From: Sphaerotilus sp. | GTDB taxonomy: Bacteria > Pseudomonadota > Gammaproteobacteria > Burkholderiales > Burkholderiaceae_C | Direction: 5' to 3' | Length of the DNA: 50,878 nucleotides | NCBI GenBank assembly: GCA_013299055.1 | Contig: JAAFKB010000019.1 | Location: 1 to 50,878 of the forward strand | Shown here: positions 30,790 through 40,273 of the stretch, in pieces | Layout: every line of letters starts with the position of its first letter | Numbering within the stretch: position 1 is the stretch's first letter | Notes under the pieces: generated by a model | What the model was told of the DNA's origin: nothing | The model's input: the letters and a program-made list of their open reading frames with translations, nothing else | The model's database searches: none | Made by a program: the position numbers and the translations under genes

Positions 30790-33069
30790 TCAGGACTGCG
30801 ACGGCTCCGAAGCGGCGTCCGGCGCGGCAGCAGCGGGGGCCGCCGACTCAGCGGCCGGCTGCTCGCTGCGCGGCGGGCGCTCGCTGCGCTCACGGCGCGG
30901 GCCACGGTCATTGCGGTCCCCGAACTCACGGCGCGGTGCACGTTCGAAACGCTCTTCTTCCATGCCTTCCGGACGCTCCAGCAGCGCCTTCATCGACAGC
31001 TTGATGCGGCCCTTCTCATCCGTCTCCAGCACCTTGACCTTGACGATCTGGCCTTCGGTCAGGAAGTCGGTGACCTTCTCGACACGCTGGTGGGCGATCT
31101 GGCTGATGTGCAACAGGCCATCCTTGCCCGGCAGCACGTTGACCAGGGCGCCGAAGTCCAGGATCTTGACGACCGGGCCTTCGTAGACCTTGCCGATCTC
31201 GGCTTCGGCGGTGATGTCGGCGATGCGCTTCTTGGCGACATCGGCCTTGGCACTGTCGGTCGAGGCGATCGTGATGGTGCCGTCTTCGTCGATGTTGATC
31301 TGGCAGCCCGTCTCTTCGCACAGACCACGGATGACGGAGCCACCCTTGCCGATGACGTCACGGATCTTTTCCGGGTTGATCTTCATCGTGTACAGGCGCG
31401 GCGCGAAGTCGGAGACCTCGGTGCTGGCGCCCGCGACCGCTTCGGTCATCTTGCCCAGGATGTGCAGACGCGCTTCCTTGGCCTGCGCCAGCGCGACCTG
31501 CATGATTTCCTTGGTGATGCCCTGGATCTTGATGTCCATCTGCAGGGCGGTCACGCCGGTGGTGGTGCCCGCCACCTTGAAGTCCATGTCGCCGAGGTGA
31601 TCTTCATCGCCCAGGATATCGGTCAGCACGGCGAAGCGGTTGCCGTCCTTGATCAGGCCCATGGCGATGCCGGCGACGTGCGCCTTCATCGGCACACCGG
31701 CATCCATCAGCGCCAGACAGCCGCCGCAGACGGAGGCCATCGACGACGAGCCGTTGGACTCGGTGATCTCCGAGACGACACGGATCGTGTAGGCGAAGTC
31801 TTCGCGGTTCGGCAGCAGCGGCACCAGGGCGCGCTTGGCGAGGCGGCCGTGGCCGGTCTCGCGGCGCTTCGGCGTGCCCATGCGGCCGGCTTCGCCGGTG
31901 GCGAAGGGGGGCATGTTGTAGTGGAACAGGAAGGTGTCGCGGAAATCACCGGCCAGCGCGTCGATGCGCTGGGCGTCCTGGTCGGTGCCGAGGGTGGCGA
32001 CGACGAGGGCCTGCGTCTCGCCACGGGTGAACAGCGCCGAGCCGTGGGTGCGCGGCAGCACGCCGGTGCGGATCTCGATCGGGCGCACGGTGCGGGTGTC
32101 GCGGCCGTCGATGCGCGGCTCGCCTTGCAGGATCTGACCGCGCACGGTCTTGGCCTCGATCTCGAACAGCAGGTTATCGACTTCGACGCCGTCGAACTCG
32201 ACGCCATCGGCCTTCAGCGCGGCCTTGACTTCGCCGTAGGCAGCGCGGCAGGCGTCGGTGCGCGCCTGCTTGGAGCGGATCTGGTAAGCGGCCTCGATCT
32301 TGGCCTGGCCGAACTCGGCGACCTTGGCGATCAGCGGTTCGTTCTTGGCCGGGGCCTGCCACGTCCATTCCGGCTTGCCGGCGTCACGCACCAGCTCGTT
32401 GATCGCGGCGATGGCGGCCTTGGCCTGTTCATGGCCGAACACCACGCCGCCCAGCATCACCTCTTCGGTGAGCTGCTGCGCTTCGGATTCGACCATCAGC
32501 ACGGCCGCTTCGGTGCCCGCGACGACCAGGTCCAGCGACGACTGCTTGAGCTGCGTCGGGCCGGGGTTCAGCACGTATTCACCGTTGATGTAGCCGACGC
32601 GGGCGGCACCGACCGGGCCGTTGAACGGGATGCCGGAGATGGCCAGCGCGGCGCTGGAGCCGATCAGCGCGGCGATGTCGGCGGAGGCTTCCGGGTTCAG
32701 CGACAGGACGTGGATGACGACCTGGACTTCGTTGTAGAAGCCTTCCGGGAACAGCGGGCGCAGCGGGCGGTCGATCAGGCGGCTGGTCAGCACTTCCGAC
32801 TCGCTGGGCTTGGCTTCACGCTTGAAGAAGCTGCCGGGGATCTTGCCGGCGGCGTAGGTCTTCTCGATGTAGTCCACCGTCAGGGGGAAGAAGTCCTGGC
32901 CCTGCTTGGCTTCCTTGCGGGCGACGACGGTGGCGAGCACCACGGTGTCGTCCATGTTGACGATCACGGCGCCACTGGCTTGCCGGGCGATTTCACCGGT
33001 TTCGAGCGTGACGGTGTGCTGACCCCATTGGAAGGTCTTGGTGACTTTGTTGAACAGACTTGCGGTCAT
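30790..33069 (-). CDS. pnp: Polyribonucleotide nucleotidyltransferase (PNPase)
   Basis: Phosphorolytic 3'-5' exoribonuclease and degradosome component, 759 residues. Domains in order are RNase PH-like 1 (from [16 protein letters not shown]), the helical linker, RNase PH-like 2 with [23 protein letters not shown], a KH domain ([17 protein letters not shown]) and an S1 domain ([29 protein letters not shown]). The C-terminal ~55 residues are an Arg/Glu then Ala/Pro-rich disordered tail. The ATG at 33069 lies downstream of a long dyad leader. It follows rpsO, as in E. coli. Confidence 0.97.
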   Translation of the reverse strand: MTASLFNKVTKTFQWGQHTVTLETGEIARQASGAVIVNMDDTVVLATVVARKEAKQGQDFFPLTVDYIEKTYAAGKIPGSFFKREAKPSESEVLTSRLIDRPLRPLFPEGFYNEVQVVIHVLSLNPEASADIAALIGSSAALAISGIPFNGPVGAARVGYINGEYVLNPGPTQLKQSSLDLVVAGTEAAVLMVESEAQQLTEEVMLGGVVFGHEQAKAAIAAINELVRDAGKPEWTWQAPAKNEPLIAKVAEFGQAKIEAAYQIRSKQARTDACRAAYGEVKAALKADGVEFDGVEVDNLLFEIEAKTVRGQILQGEPRIDGRDTRTVRPIEIRTGVLPRTHGSALFTRGETQALVVATLGTDQDAQRIDALAGDFRDTFLFHYNMPPFATGEAGRMGTPKRRETGHGRLAKRALVPLLPNREDFAYTIRVVSEITESNGSSSMASVCGGCLALMDAGVPMKAHVAGIAMGLIKDGNRFAVLTDILGDEDHLGDMDFKVAGTTTGVTALQMDIKIQGITKEIMQVALAQAKEARLHILGKMTEAVAGASTEVSDFAPRLYTMKINPEKIRDVIGKGGSVIRGLCEETGCQINIDEDGTITIASTDSAKADVAKKRIADITAEAEIGKVYEGPVVKILDFGALVNVLPGKDGLLHISQIAHQRVEKVTDFLTEGQIVKVKVLETDEKGRIKLSMKALLERPEGMEEERFERAPRREFGDRNDRGPRRERSERPPRSEQPAAESAAPAAAAPDAASEPSQS

Positions 33070-33112
33070 GGGTTTTCTTTCTTCGAGGTGGCCGGTCACC
33101 GCGGCGGGATGC

Positions 33113-33163
33113 CATTCCATCCAGACCCGTCGATCGGGTCGATGCACGGATCAGGATGGAATG
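33113..33163 (-). promoter_or_regulatory. Hairpin leader upstream of pnp
   Basis: A perfect 10-bp stem (33113-33122 with 33154-33163, CATTCCATCC/GGATGGAATG) encloses a nested 6-bp stem (GACCCG 33124-33129 with CGGGTC 33135-33140). It sits 44 bases before the pnp ATG in its 5' leader. In E. coli the pnp leader hairpin is cut by RNase III and used for autoregulation; an analogous role here is inference. Confidence 0.5.
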
Positions 33164-33196
33164 ACACAGCAGCGCCCACGCGTGGCCGTCAAGACA

Positions 33197-33230
33197 AAGA
33201 GCCTGTGCTGGAGGGTCCAGACAGGCTCTT
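33197..33230 (-). terminator. rpsO-pnp intergenic hairpin (terminator or processing site)
   Basis: On the minus strand, AAGAGCCTGT pairs with ACAGGCTCTT and an inner CTGGA with TCCAG around a 3-base loop, with one bulged C. It is followed by TTGTCTTG, a weak U-rich tract. It lies 27 bases after the rpsO stop and may terminate part of the transcripts or be an RNase III site. Confidence 0.5.
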
Positions 33231-33257
33231 CACAGGCATGCCGAGATGGCATGCAGA

Positions 33258-33521
33258 TTACTTGCGCAGACCCAGCTTCTGGATCAGCGCGGTGTAGCGG
33301 TCGGCGTCCTTGGCCTTGAGGTAGTCGAGCAGCTTGCGACGGCGGCTCACCATGCGCAGCAGGCCGCGACGACCGTGGTGGTCCTTCTTGTTGGCCTTGA
33401 AGTGCGGGGTCAGGTGGTTGATGCGGGCGGTCAGCAGCGCGACCTGGACTTCCGGCGAGCCGGTGTCGCCCGCCGAGCGGGCGTTGGCGGCGACGACGTC
33501 GGCCTTGTTGATTTCGGACAT
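33258..33521 (-). CDS. rpsO: 30S ribosomal protein S15
   Basis: Primary-binding protein of the 30S central domain, 87 residues. It has the S15 signature [23 protein letters not shown] and [27 protein letters not shown] 33521 has an AAGGAA Shine-Dalgarno seven bases upstream. The upstream open frame is not used. It precedes pnp, the standard rpsO-pnp pair. Confidence 0.97.
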   Translation of the reverse strand: MSEINKADVVAANARSAGDTGSPEVQVALLTARINHLTPHFKANKKDHHGRRGLLRMVSRRRKLLDYLKAKDADRYTALIQKLGLRK

Positions 33522-33637
33522 GACAGATTCCTTGGGGTTTCGGGGTTCACTTGCGGCCGTGGGGGAAACCGCCCCGCGCCGTGTACACGCCGGTTGCGTG
33601 TGGGCTTGCACCGTCCGAATCGACGGCGAAGCCCGAG

Positions 33638-33643
33638 ATTATA
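33638..33643 (-). promoter_or_regulatory. Perfect TATAAT -10 box upstream of rpsO
   Basis: TATAAT reads on the minus strand about 117 bases before the rpsO ATG, overlapping the last codons of the aminotransferase gene. No good -35 hexamer is seen 16-18 bases further upstream, so only the -10 element is supported. Confidence 0.4.
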
Positions 33644-34817
33644 GCGCCAAGGCCCGTGCCAGACGATCGACACCCTGAAGCAGCCGTTGCGGCTGGCGCG
33701 ACGCGAAGCACCAGCGCAGCCAGCCCTCGGCCTCGTCGCCGAAGGCGGTGCCCGGCGCGAGGCCCAGGCCGTGCTCTGCCACCAGCCGCTTGGCCAGCGC
33801 CAGCGAGTCGGTCTCGCCCTCGACGCGCAGGAAGGCGTACATCGCGCCGGGCGGCGTGGCCACCTCGACCCTCGGCACCGTCCGCAGCGCGCCGATCAGC
33901 GTGTCGCGGCATGTGCGCAGCCGCGATTGCAGCGCCGGCACCGCCACCGGCGCGTCCGCCAGCGCCGCCAGCCCCGCCCGCTGCACGAACACCGGCGCGC
34001 ACGAGGTGTTGAACTCGATCAGCTTGCCCAACTGCTCGATGAGCGCGGCGGGTGCGACCAGGTTGCCCAGTCGCCAGCCCGTCATCAGGAAGGACTTCGA
34101 GAAGCTGTGGATGACCACCAGCCGGTCGTCCGGCTCGGCGAGGTCGAGGAAGCTCGGGGCACAGACGGCCTGCCCCGGCAGCAGCACGGTGTCCGCGTAG
34201 TCCGGGTAGTACAGCCGCTCGTACACCTCGTCCGAGACGATCCAGGTGCCGGTGCGGCGGCAGTGGTCGAGGATCACCTGCTGCTCGGCGCGGGTCAGCG
34301 TCCAGCCGGTCGGGTTGTTCGGCGCGTTGAGCACCAGCACCCGCGTCGCCGGGGTCACGGCGGCCAGCAGCTCGTCCAGGTCCAGCCGCCACGCCCCGCC
34401 CTCGGCCCGCAGGCTCACGCGCCGCACCCGCGCCCCCATGATCGCCGGCTGCGCGGTCAGGTTCGGCCACACCGGCACGACCACCACCACCTCGTCGCCC
34501 GCGTCCACCAGCGCCTGCTGGGCCAGCATCAGCGCACTGACCCCGGACGAGGTGACCGCGATCCGGTCGGCCGCCACGGGCCGGTGCAGCGACGAGACGT
34601 AGCCCGCCAAGGCGTCGCGCAGCGCGGGCAGGCCGAGGTTGTGGGCGTAGAAGGTCTCGCCCGCCTCGATCGACGTGACCGCTGCGTCACGAACCGACAT
34701 GGGCGTGACCTCGTCGCTTTCGCCGAACCAGAACGCAAGCACGTCGCTGCGTCCCAGTCCGGCATTGGCCACTTCACGGATGCGAGACGCCGACAGATCG
34801 GCAATCACCTGGCGCAT
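33639..34817 (-). CDS. Class I/II PLP-dependent aminotransferase
   Basis: A fold-type I aminotransferase of 392 residues. Motifs are AHNLGLPALRDALAGYVS, the ring-stacking region VPVWPNLTAQP, NAPNNPTGW, SDEVYERLYY and the PLP lysine in SFSKSFLMTGWRLG near residue 240, followed by a C-terminal arginine in WLRWCFASR. The sequence resembles the aspartate/aromatic aminotransferase group I-gamma family. The substrate is not evident from sequence. It is 15 bases downstream of an ABC binding-protein gene, which may hint at amino-acid use. Confidence 0.87.
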   Translation of the reverse strand: MRQVIADLSASRIREVANAGLGRSDVLAFWFGESDEVTPMSVRDAAVTSIEAGETFYAHNLGLPALRDALAGYVSSLHRPVAADRIAVTSSGVSALMLAQQALVDAGDEVVVVVPVWPNLTAQPAIMGARVRRVSLRAEGGAWRLDLDELLAAVTPATRVLVLNAPNNPTGWTLTRAEQQVILDHCRRTGTWIVSDEVYERLYYPDYADTVLLPGQAVCAPSFLDLAEPDDRLVVIHSFSKSFLMTGWRLGNLVAPAALIEQLGKLIEFNTSCAPVFVQRAGLAALADAPVAVPALQSRLRTCRDTLIGALRTVPRVEVATPPGAMYAFLRVEGETDSLALAKRLVAEHGLGLAPGTAFGDEAEGWLRWCFASRQPQRLLQGVDRLARALAL

Positions 34818-34832
34818 GAGAACCTCTTGGCT

Positions 34833-36155
34833 TCAAAGGGGCACCATCTTGCACGAATGTGGCTGCGCCGTCTGCTCGGCACCCAAGTACCGGACGGTGC
34901 GAAAGCCATAGCCCGACCCCTCGACATCGAAGCGCACGCCGTCCGTGCCCGCTTTCTGCATCGTGCTGACGTAGAGCGGCTGGATGAACTGGTGGTCCTC
35001 GGCCCGCATCACGCCCGCGCCCAGCCCGCCCAGCGCCCGGCCGTCGTGGCGGGCACCGGCCAGGGCCTTGGCGACGGCGGTGGCGTCGGTGCTGCGGGCG
35101 CGTTCCATCGCCTGCGCCAGCATCTCGACCATCGCCTGCATGCGCACATGGAGGTAGTCGTCCTCGGGCTTGGGGAACCGCTGGTGGAAGCTGTTGACCA
35201 GCGCCTCGGACGCCTTGCCGCCGACATTCGGGTGCCACTCGGCCACGGCGATCACGCGCCCCACGCCCGCGTCCCCGAGCGCACTCGGCACGCCCAGCGC
35301 GTTGCCATAGAAGGTGTAGAACTTGCCCTCGAAGCCGACCTCGCGCGCCGCCTTGACCAGCAGCGTCAGGTCATTGCCCCAGTTGCCGGTGACCACCGCC
35401 TGCGCGCCGCTGGCCTTGATCTTGGTGGCATAGGGCAGGAAATCCTTGACACGGCCGACCGGGTGCAGCTCCTCGCCGACGAACTGGATGTCCGGGCGCT
35501 TGGCCGCGATCATCACCCGGCCCTGCCGGACGACGTGCTGGCCGAAGCTGTAGTCCTGGCCGATCAGGTAGACACGCTTGAGCGCCGTGTCCTGCTGCAG
35601 CACGTCGGTCAGCGCGGCCAGGCGCATGTCGGCGTGCGCGTCGAAGCGGAAGTGCCACGGGCTGCACTTCTCGTTGGTCAGCGCCGGATCGACCGCCGAG
35701 TAGTTCAGGAACACCGCCCGGCGCTGCGGCTCGCGGTCGTTGTGCTTGTTCAGCGCGTCGATCAGCGCGCTGGCGGTGGCGGAGCTGTTGCCTTGCAGCA
35801 CGACCGGGATCTGCTGGTCGGTGGCGTTTTTCAGGACGGACAGGGCTTCCTCGGTGTTGCCCTTGCTGTCCAGGCGCACGAGTTCGAGCGGACGATGCCC
35901 CCCCGGCAGCTTCACGCCGCCACGGGCGTTCACGCGCTCGATGGCCCAGGTGATGTTGCGGGCCACCGCCTCGCCCGCGTTGGCGAAGGGGCCGGACAAA
36001 CCTTCGATCAGCGCCAGCTTGATCGGCTCGGTCTTGGCGGCGGCGGGCGCAGCGGGAGCCGCGTGCGCGGGGGACAAAGCAAAAACGCCCGTGAGGCTCA
36101 GGGCGAGTGCGGAGAGGGAGTGGGGTGTGGTTCTCATGAATTTTGAATTATGCAT
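34833..36155 (-). CDS. Branched-chain amino-acid-type ABC transporter substrate-binding protein
   Basis: A periplasmic binding protein of the Leu/Ile/Val-binding (LivK) family, 440 residues, with a signal peptide (hydrophobic LSALALSLTGVFAL then SPAHA). The mature part has IKLALIEGLSGPFANAGEAVARNI, DSKGNTEEALSVLKN and RVYLIGQDYSFGQH. Start ATG 36155 has GGAGG 11 bases upstream; ATG 36137 (MRTTPHS) is in frame. No permease or ATPase is adjacent, so it is an orphan. The next gene on the same strand is the aminotransferase, 15 bases away. The ligand is unknown. Confidence 0.86.
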   Translation of the reverse strand: MHNSKFMRTTPHSLSALALSLTGVFALSPAHAAPAAPAAAKTEPIKLALIEGLSGPFANAGEAVARNITWAIERVNARGGVKLPGGHRPLELVRLDSKGNTEEALSVLKNATDQQIPVVLQGNSSATASALIDALNKHNDREPQRRAVFLNYSAVDPALTNEKCSPWHFRFDAHADMRLAALTDVLQQDTALKRVYLIGQDYSFGQHVVRQGRVMIAAKRPDIQFVGEELHPVGRVKDFLPYATKIKASGAQAVVTGNWGNDLTLLVKAAREVGFEGKFYTFYGNALGVPSALGDAGVGRVIAVAEWHPNVGGKASEALVNSFHQRFPKPEDDYLHVRMQAMVEMLAQAMERARSTDATAVAKALAGARHDGRALGGLGAGVMRAEDHQFIQPLYVSTMQKAGTDGVRFDVEGSGYGFRTVRYLGAEQTAQPHSCKMVPL

Positions 36156-36178
36156 TCAAATTCACACCTCCACGGGCT

Positions 36179-37249
36179 TCATGCCGTCCCCAGCTCCCAG
36201 CGCGGCCGCACGTCAAAAGCGTAGTCCCGGCTCGCCACCGCCTGCCCGCTGTGCAGCCGCATCGCCCCGGCCAGCGCGATCATGGCGCCGTTGTCGGTAC
36301 ACAGGTGCAGCTCCGGGTAGTGGACCCGCACGCCACGCCGCTGGCACTGCGCATCCAGTTGCGCCCGCAGCCGCCGGTTCGCCCCGACCCCGCCCGCCAC
36401 GACCAGCCGCTTCAGCCCGGTCTGCCTCAGCGCCAGCAGCGACTTCGCCACCAGCACGTCCACGATCGCCGCCTGCGTCGAAGCGGCGAGATCCGCCCTC
36501 GCCTGCGCGGCATTCGGGGCAGCGGAGTCGAGCCTGTTCAACTGCGTCCAGACCGCCGTCTTCAGCCCGGCGAACGAGAAATCCAGCAGCTCCCCGCGCA
36601 TCAGCGGGCGCGGCAGCTTGAACGCCGCCTCATCGCCCTGCTCCGCCAGCTTCGCCAAAGCCGGCCCGCCCGGATAGCCCAGCCCGAGCATCTTGGCGGT
36701 CTTGTCGAACGCCTCGCCCGCCGCATCGTCGATGGTCTCGCCGAGCATCTCGTAGCGCCCCACCCCGTCCACGCGCATGAGCTGCGTGTGGCCGCCCGAC
36801 ACCAGCAGCGCGACGAACGGGAATTCGGGCGGATCGGCGGAGAGGAACGGCGACAGCAGGTGCCCCTCCAGGTGATGCACGCCAAGCACCGGCCGGTCCA
36901 GCGCCATCCCGAGCGCACACGCCATCCCGGTGCCGACCAGCAGCGCCCCCGCCAGCCCCGGCCCGCGCGTGTAGGCCACGACATCCACCGCCTCCAGGGC
37001 CAGCCCCGCCCCCGCCAGCGTCTCGCGCAGCAGCGGCACGGCCCGGCGGATGTGGTCCCGCGACGCCAGCTCGGGCACCACGCCGCCATACGCCTGGTGC
37101 ATGTCGATCTGGCTGTGCAGCGCGTGGGCCAGCAGCCGGGGCGGCGCGGCCCCTTCGACGCCCTCGGGCAACTCGACCAGCGCGATGCCGGTCTCGTCGC
37201 ACGAGGACTCGATGCCGAGCACTCTCAGCGGTGTAGACGGTGTGCTCAC
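36179..37249 (-). CDS. tsaD: tRNA N6-adenosine threonylcarbamoyltransferase TsaD
   Basis: Enzyme that transfers threonylcarbamoyl to A37 of ANN-decoding tRNAs with TsaB and TsaE, 356 residues. Kinase/Hsp70-like motifs are [33 protein letters not shown], the metal-binding [21 protein letters not shown] and [20 protein letters not shown] start at 37249 overlaps the lgt stop codon (GTGA), so the frame begins there. Length is normal for the family. Confidence 0.95.
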   Translation of the reverse strand: MSTPSTPLRVLGIESSCDETGIALVELPEGVEGAAPPRLLAHALHSQIDMHQAYGGVVPELASRDHIRRAVPLLRETLAGAGLALEAVDVVAYTRGPGLAGALLVGTGMACALGMALDRPVLGVHHLEGHLLSPFLSADPPEFPFVALLVSGGHTQLMRVDGVGRYEMLGETIDDAAGEAFDKTAKMLGLGYPGGPALAKLAEQGDEAAFKLPRPLMRGELLDFSFAGLKTAVWTQLNRLDSAAPNAAQARADLAASTQAAIVDVLVAKSLLALRQTGLKRLVVAGGVGANRRLRAQLDAQCQRRGVRVHYPELHLCTDNGAMIALAGAMRLHSGQAVASRDYAFDVRPRWELGTA

Positions 37250-38070
37250 GACCGTTTCCCGGCCAGCGCCCAGATCACCATGCCGGCCAGCACCATCGGC
37301 ACGCACAGCCACTGCCCCATGCTCAGGTTGAGCGCCAGCAGTCCGAGGAAACTGTCCGGTTCACGGAAGTATTCAGCAATGAAGCGGAACACGCCATAGC
37401 CGATCAGGAACAGCCCCGACACGCGGCCCCAGATCACCGAACCGTCGGCACGGTGGTGCGCCGAGCGGGTCTTGCCATAGCACCACAGGATCATGAACAG
37501 CAGCAGCCCTTCCATCAGCAACTGGTAGAGCTGCGACGGGTGCCGCGCCAGCGTGTCGCTGCCGGATTGCGGGAACACCATCGCCCACGGCAGGCTCGCA
37601 TCCGCCGCCCGACCCCAGAGTTCGCCGTTGATGAAGTTGCCGATGCGCCCGCAGGCGAGCCCGGTCGGCACGCATGGCGCCACCAGATCCGTCACCTCGA
37701 AGAAGCCTTTCTTGCGCGACCAGGCGAACGCCGCCATCGCCACGATCACGCCGAGCAAGCCGCCGTGGAAGGCCATGCCCCCTTGCCAGACCGCCAGGAT
37801 TTCGGCAGGGTTCTGCAGGTAGTAGATCGGCTTGTAGAACAGCACATAGCCCAGCCGTCCGCCCAGGATCACGCCGACGACCCCGAAGAACAGGAGATCC
37901 TCGACCTCACGCGCCGTCCAGCCGCGGGCTACATAAGGGGCTTGCTGGATGCGGCGGGTAGCGAGCCAGTAGAACAGCCCGAAGGCCGCCAGGTAGGTCA
38001 GGCCGTACCAGTGGATCTGGATGAACCCCAGGTTGAGCGCAACCGGGTCGAATTGGGGATGCAGGAGCAT
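37246..38070 (-). CDS. lgt: Prolipoprotein diacylglyceryl transferase
   Basis: Inner-membrane enzyme that adds diacylglycerol to the lipobox cysteine of prolipoproteins, 274 residues with about seven spans. It has [20 protein letters not shown], the catalytic [14 protein letters not shown], and the signature [18 protein letters not shown] 38070 is preferred because GGAG lies eight bases upstream; an in-frame GTG lies at 38079. The stop overlaps tsaD. Confidence 0.96.
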   Translation of the reverse strand: MLLHPQFDPVALNLGFIQIHWYGLTYLAAFGLFYWLATRRIQQAPYVARGWTAREVEDLLFFGVVGVILGGRLGYVLFYKPIYYLQNPAEILAVWQGGMAFHGGLLGVIVAMAAFAWSRKKGFFEVTDLVAPCVPTGLACGRIGNFINGELWGRAADASLPWAMVFPQSGSDTLARHPSQLYQLLMEGLLLFMILWCYGKTRSAHHRADGSVIWGRVSGLFLIGYGVFRFIAEYFREPDSFLGLLALNLSMGQWLCVPMVLAGMVIWALAGKRS

Positions 38071-38142
38071 CGGCAGCACTCCGAAGGAAGGAAAGACAGG
38101 GGCGGGGGGAAGCGGCCGATTGTCGCCGCAGCGGCCAGGACG

Positions 38143-38391
38143 TCAGCGGCGGCGCGGCAGCGGGGTCTTGCGGCCCAGGGATTCGACGGTGTTGCGTCGG
38201 CGGGCATCACGGCGGACGTCTTCGCGTTTCTGGCGGGCGCGGGCGGTGAAGCCGAGGGCGTCCGCGATGGCCCACCACACCACCGCAAGCCCGAACGGTG
38301 CCAGCACCGACCACCACGACCACTGGGCTACCGGCTCGATCTGCGCCCAGCGCAGCACCAGCAACAGCACACCCAATCCGACCAGTGCCAT
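38143..38391 (-). CDS. Small Trp-rich protein (betaproteobacterial family)
   Basis: An 82-residue protein: a hydrophobic Trp-rich N-terminal half (VGLGVLLLVLRWAQIEPVAQWSWW and LAPFGLAVVWWAIADALGF, six tryptophans) and a strongly basic tail (KREDVRRDARRRN). It matches the family known as small Trp-rich protein, found mainly in Burkholderiales. ATG 38391 has GAGGTGG five bases upstream. Probably an inner-membrane peptide; function unknown. It is the first gene of the minus-strand group leading to lgt and tsaD, divergent from the cytochrome c gene. Confidence 0.75.
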   Translation of the reverse strand: MALVGLGVLLLVLRWAQIEPVAQWSWWSVLAPFGLAVVWWAIADALGFTARARQKREDVRRDARRRNTVESLGRKTPLPRRR

Positions 38392-38604
38392 ACGATCCAC
38401 CTCTTCGACTGCTTCTTGACTTGACTGTCCCACGACCCCGGGTCGCGGGCTTGACGAGGATAACCCGACACCGACGCAGCGCGTCAGTCCGCGGTCAAGT
38501 GTGTCCACCGCAGGGTCGATAAAATCGTTGCAGTCGTGCGGGGCCCGGTCTGCACCGGACTGCACGCCATGATCCTCCCTCTCAGCCAAACGGAATCCCC
38601 TACC

Positions 38605-38910
38605 ATGAAGTCGCTGTTCGCACTCGCTGCCCTGGCCGCCGTGACCCTCTCCAGCCCCGCGTTCGCCAACGCAGAGCTGGCCCAGAAGAAGAACTGCATG
38701 GCCTGCCACGCCGTCGACAAGAAGCTGGTCGGCCCGGCCTACAAGGACATTGCAGCCAAGTACGCCGGCCAGAAGGACGCCGTGGCGAAGCTGTCCGAGA
38801 AGGTCATCAAGGGGGGCTCGGGCGCCTGGGGGCAGATCCCGATGCCGGCGAACGCCGTGACGCCGGACGAGGCGAAGACGCTGGTGACGTGGGTGCTGGC
38901 ACAGAAGTAA
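38605..38910 (+). CDS. Class I cytochrome c (c551/c8-like)
   Basis: A periplasmic monohaem cytochrome c of 101 residues. It has a clear signal peptide (MKSLFALAALAAVTLSSPAFA), the haem motif CMACH (Cys31, Cys34, His35), YKDIAAKYAGQKDAVAKL, and the axial methionine loop IPMPAN, ending DEAKTLVTWVL. It resembles small c551/c8 electron carriers feeding terminal or denitrification reductases. No gene next to it suggests a specific partner. Confidence 0.93.
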   Translation: MKSLFALAALAAVTLSSPAFANAELAQKKNCMACHAVDKKLVGPAYKDIAAKYAGQKDAVAKLSEKVIKGGSGAWGQIPMPANAVTPDEAKTLVTWVLAQK

Positions 38911-38933
38911 CCCCACGTCTCCCCGCCAGACAG

Positions 38934-38958
38934 GACCGCCACTTGCTTCGTGGCGGTC
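38934..38958 (+). terminator. Hairpin after cytochrome c, terminator-like
   Basis: A perfect 9-bp stem (GACCGCCAC with GTGGCGGTC) with a 7-base loop, 24 bases after the cytochrome c stop. It lacks a T tract, so intrinsic termination is possible but not certain. Confidence 0.4.
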
Positions 38959-39104
38959 AGCGGCCTGGCACTTGACTTGTCCTGCACACGCGGCCGTCGT
39001 CACGCACGGCATGAGCACCCTGCCCGAATCCATCCGTCAGGACGTCAGGACTGTCCAAGACTCGGCTCCATGCAATCACCCTGCCTACAGTCGATGCTTG
39101 TCCA

Positions 39105-40187
39105 ATGTATCTTGCTTCTTTTGCCTATAGCCGCGACAACAATCTCAATCTGCTGAGAATCATCGCCGCAGTGTCCGTGCTGGTCACGCACAGCTTTGCT
39201 CTCGCGACTGGGTCCAGCAGTGCAGAACCGCTCCGGGCATCCCTTGGGATGACACTCGGCTCCATTGCAGTGGACATATTCTTCATTGCAAGCGGTTTTC
39301 TCGTGACAGCGAGCCTCCTGAGAACCAGCAGCATCATCGATTACCTATGGGCAAGGGTATTGAGAATATTTCCCGGTCTCCTGGTGATGCTCGTGCTCAC
39401 TGTCTTCGTGCTTGGGCCTGCGCTGTCCACGCTACCGCTGGGAGAATATCTTTCCTCCTCCCAGACCTACACATACCTCATCCAGTGCGCCACGTTGATT
39501 CACGGTGTTTCTTATGAAATACCTGGTCTCTTCGAGAACACACCATGGAAGAGAACAGTCAACGGCTCGCTGTGGACCATGCCCATTGAAGTGCAGATGT
39601 ACGCCCTGTTGGCCGTCACATGGGTGCTGCTTTCAACGGCACGGTCCCTGCGCGAACCACTGTTGAAGGTGGTCATCATCGCCTGTGCGGTCGTCTCCTG
39701 TCTTCTGGTTGTTTACTTCCGGCTCGCAGAGCAATCGGTTGCTCCAGTCGTGCGGCTGCTGTTCATGTTCTCCTCAGGTGCATCGTTCTTTTTCCTCAAG
39801 CATCGCATACGTCTTTCACGCGCAGCATTTTTCCTCACACTGACCTTCATCACCCTCTCCGCACTCGTGAATGCCGAAGTCTTCTTCGTGGGCTACACCC
39901 TTGGAATAGCGTACATGGTGTTTTATCTGGCATACATCCCTGCTGGCTTGCTGAGAAGATACAATCAATTCGGGGATTATTCCTACGGGGTCTACATCTA
40001 CGCATTTCCTGTTCAGCAATCTGTCGCAGCCGTTTTCCAGAATGTATCGGTGCTGGAGATGCTTTCGATTTCCCTGGTCGTCACGCTGATGCTGGCCGTG
40101 CTGTCATGGCATTTCATCGAGCGCAGTGCACTGGCCTTCAAACACCGAGTCGTGGCAGGCACGCACCGAATGCTTTCGGGCACTTGA
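39105..40187 (+). CDS. Acyltransferase 3 (OafA/NodX-type O-acetyltransferase)
   Basis: A polytopic membrane acyltransferase of 360 residues with about ten spans. It has RDNNLNLLRIIAAVSVLVTHSFAL (with the active-site histidine), GSIAVDIFFIASGFLVTASL, and LWARVLRIFPGLLVMLVL, all typical of family 3 acyltransferases that modify O-antigen, capsule or other polysaccharides. Codon use differs from the neighbours: AGA, ATA and A/T-ending codons are common, and the GC content is visibly lower. No Shine-Dalgarno is evident at ATG 39105. It probably was acquired; no insertion sequence or integrase is seen at its borders. The acyl acceptor is unknown. Confidence 0.87.
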   Translation: MYLASFAYSRDNNLNLLRIIAAVSVLVTHSFALATGSSSAEPLRASLGMTLGSIAVDIFFIASGFLVTASLLRTSSIIDYLWARVLRIFPGLLVMLVLTVFVLGPALSTLPLGEYLSSSQTYTYLIQCATLIHGVSYEIPGLFENTPWKRTVNGSLWTMPIEVQMYALLAVTWVLLSTARSLREPLLKVVIIACAVVSCLLVVYFRLAEQSVAPVVRLLFMFSSGASFFFLKHRIRLSRAAFFLTLTFITLSALVNAEVFFVGYTLGIAYMVFYLAYIPAGLLRRYNQFGDYSYGVYIYAFPVQQSVAAVFQNVSVLEMLSISLVVTLMLAVLSWHFIERSALAFKHRVVAGTHRMLSGT

Positions 40188-40273
40188 TTCTGCTCGATCG
40201 GCCCCTTCGCATTGCGCGACGTTCAGCCCGAAGAGGCCTAGACAACACGGCGCCCGCACAGCACCCCCAGAAC

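Noticed and set aside
29752..33297. Plus-strand open frame of ~1180 codons opposite the quinone oxidoreductase and pnp
   Set aside because: It is an antisense shadow of GC-rich genes on the other strand. The translation is Arg/Gly/Asp/His-rich without a domain, and both sense genes are clearly identified.
38497..38525. TAAAAT (38520-38525) as a -10 box for the cytochrome c gene
   Set aside because: No -35-like hexamer lies 16-18 bases upstream and no other element supports it.
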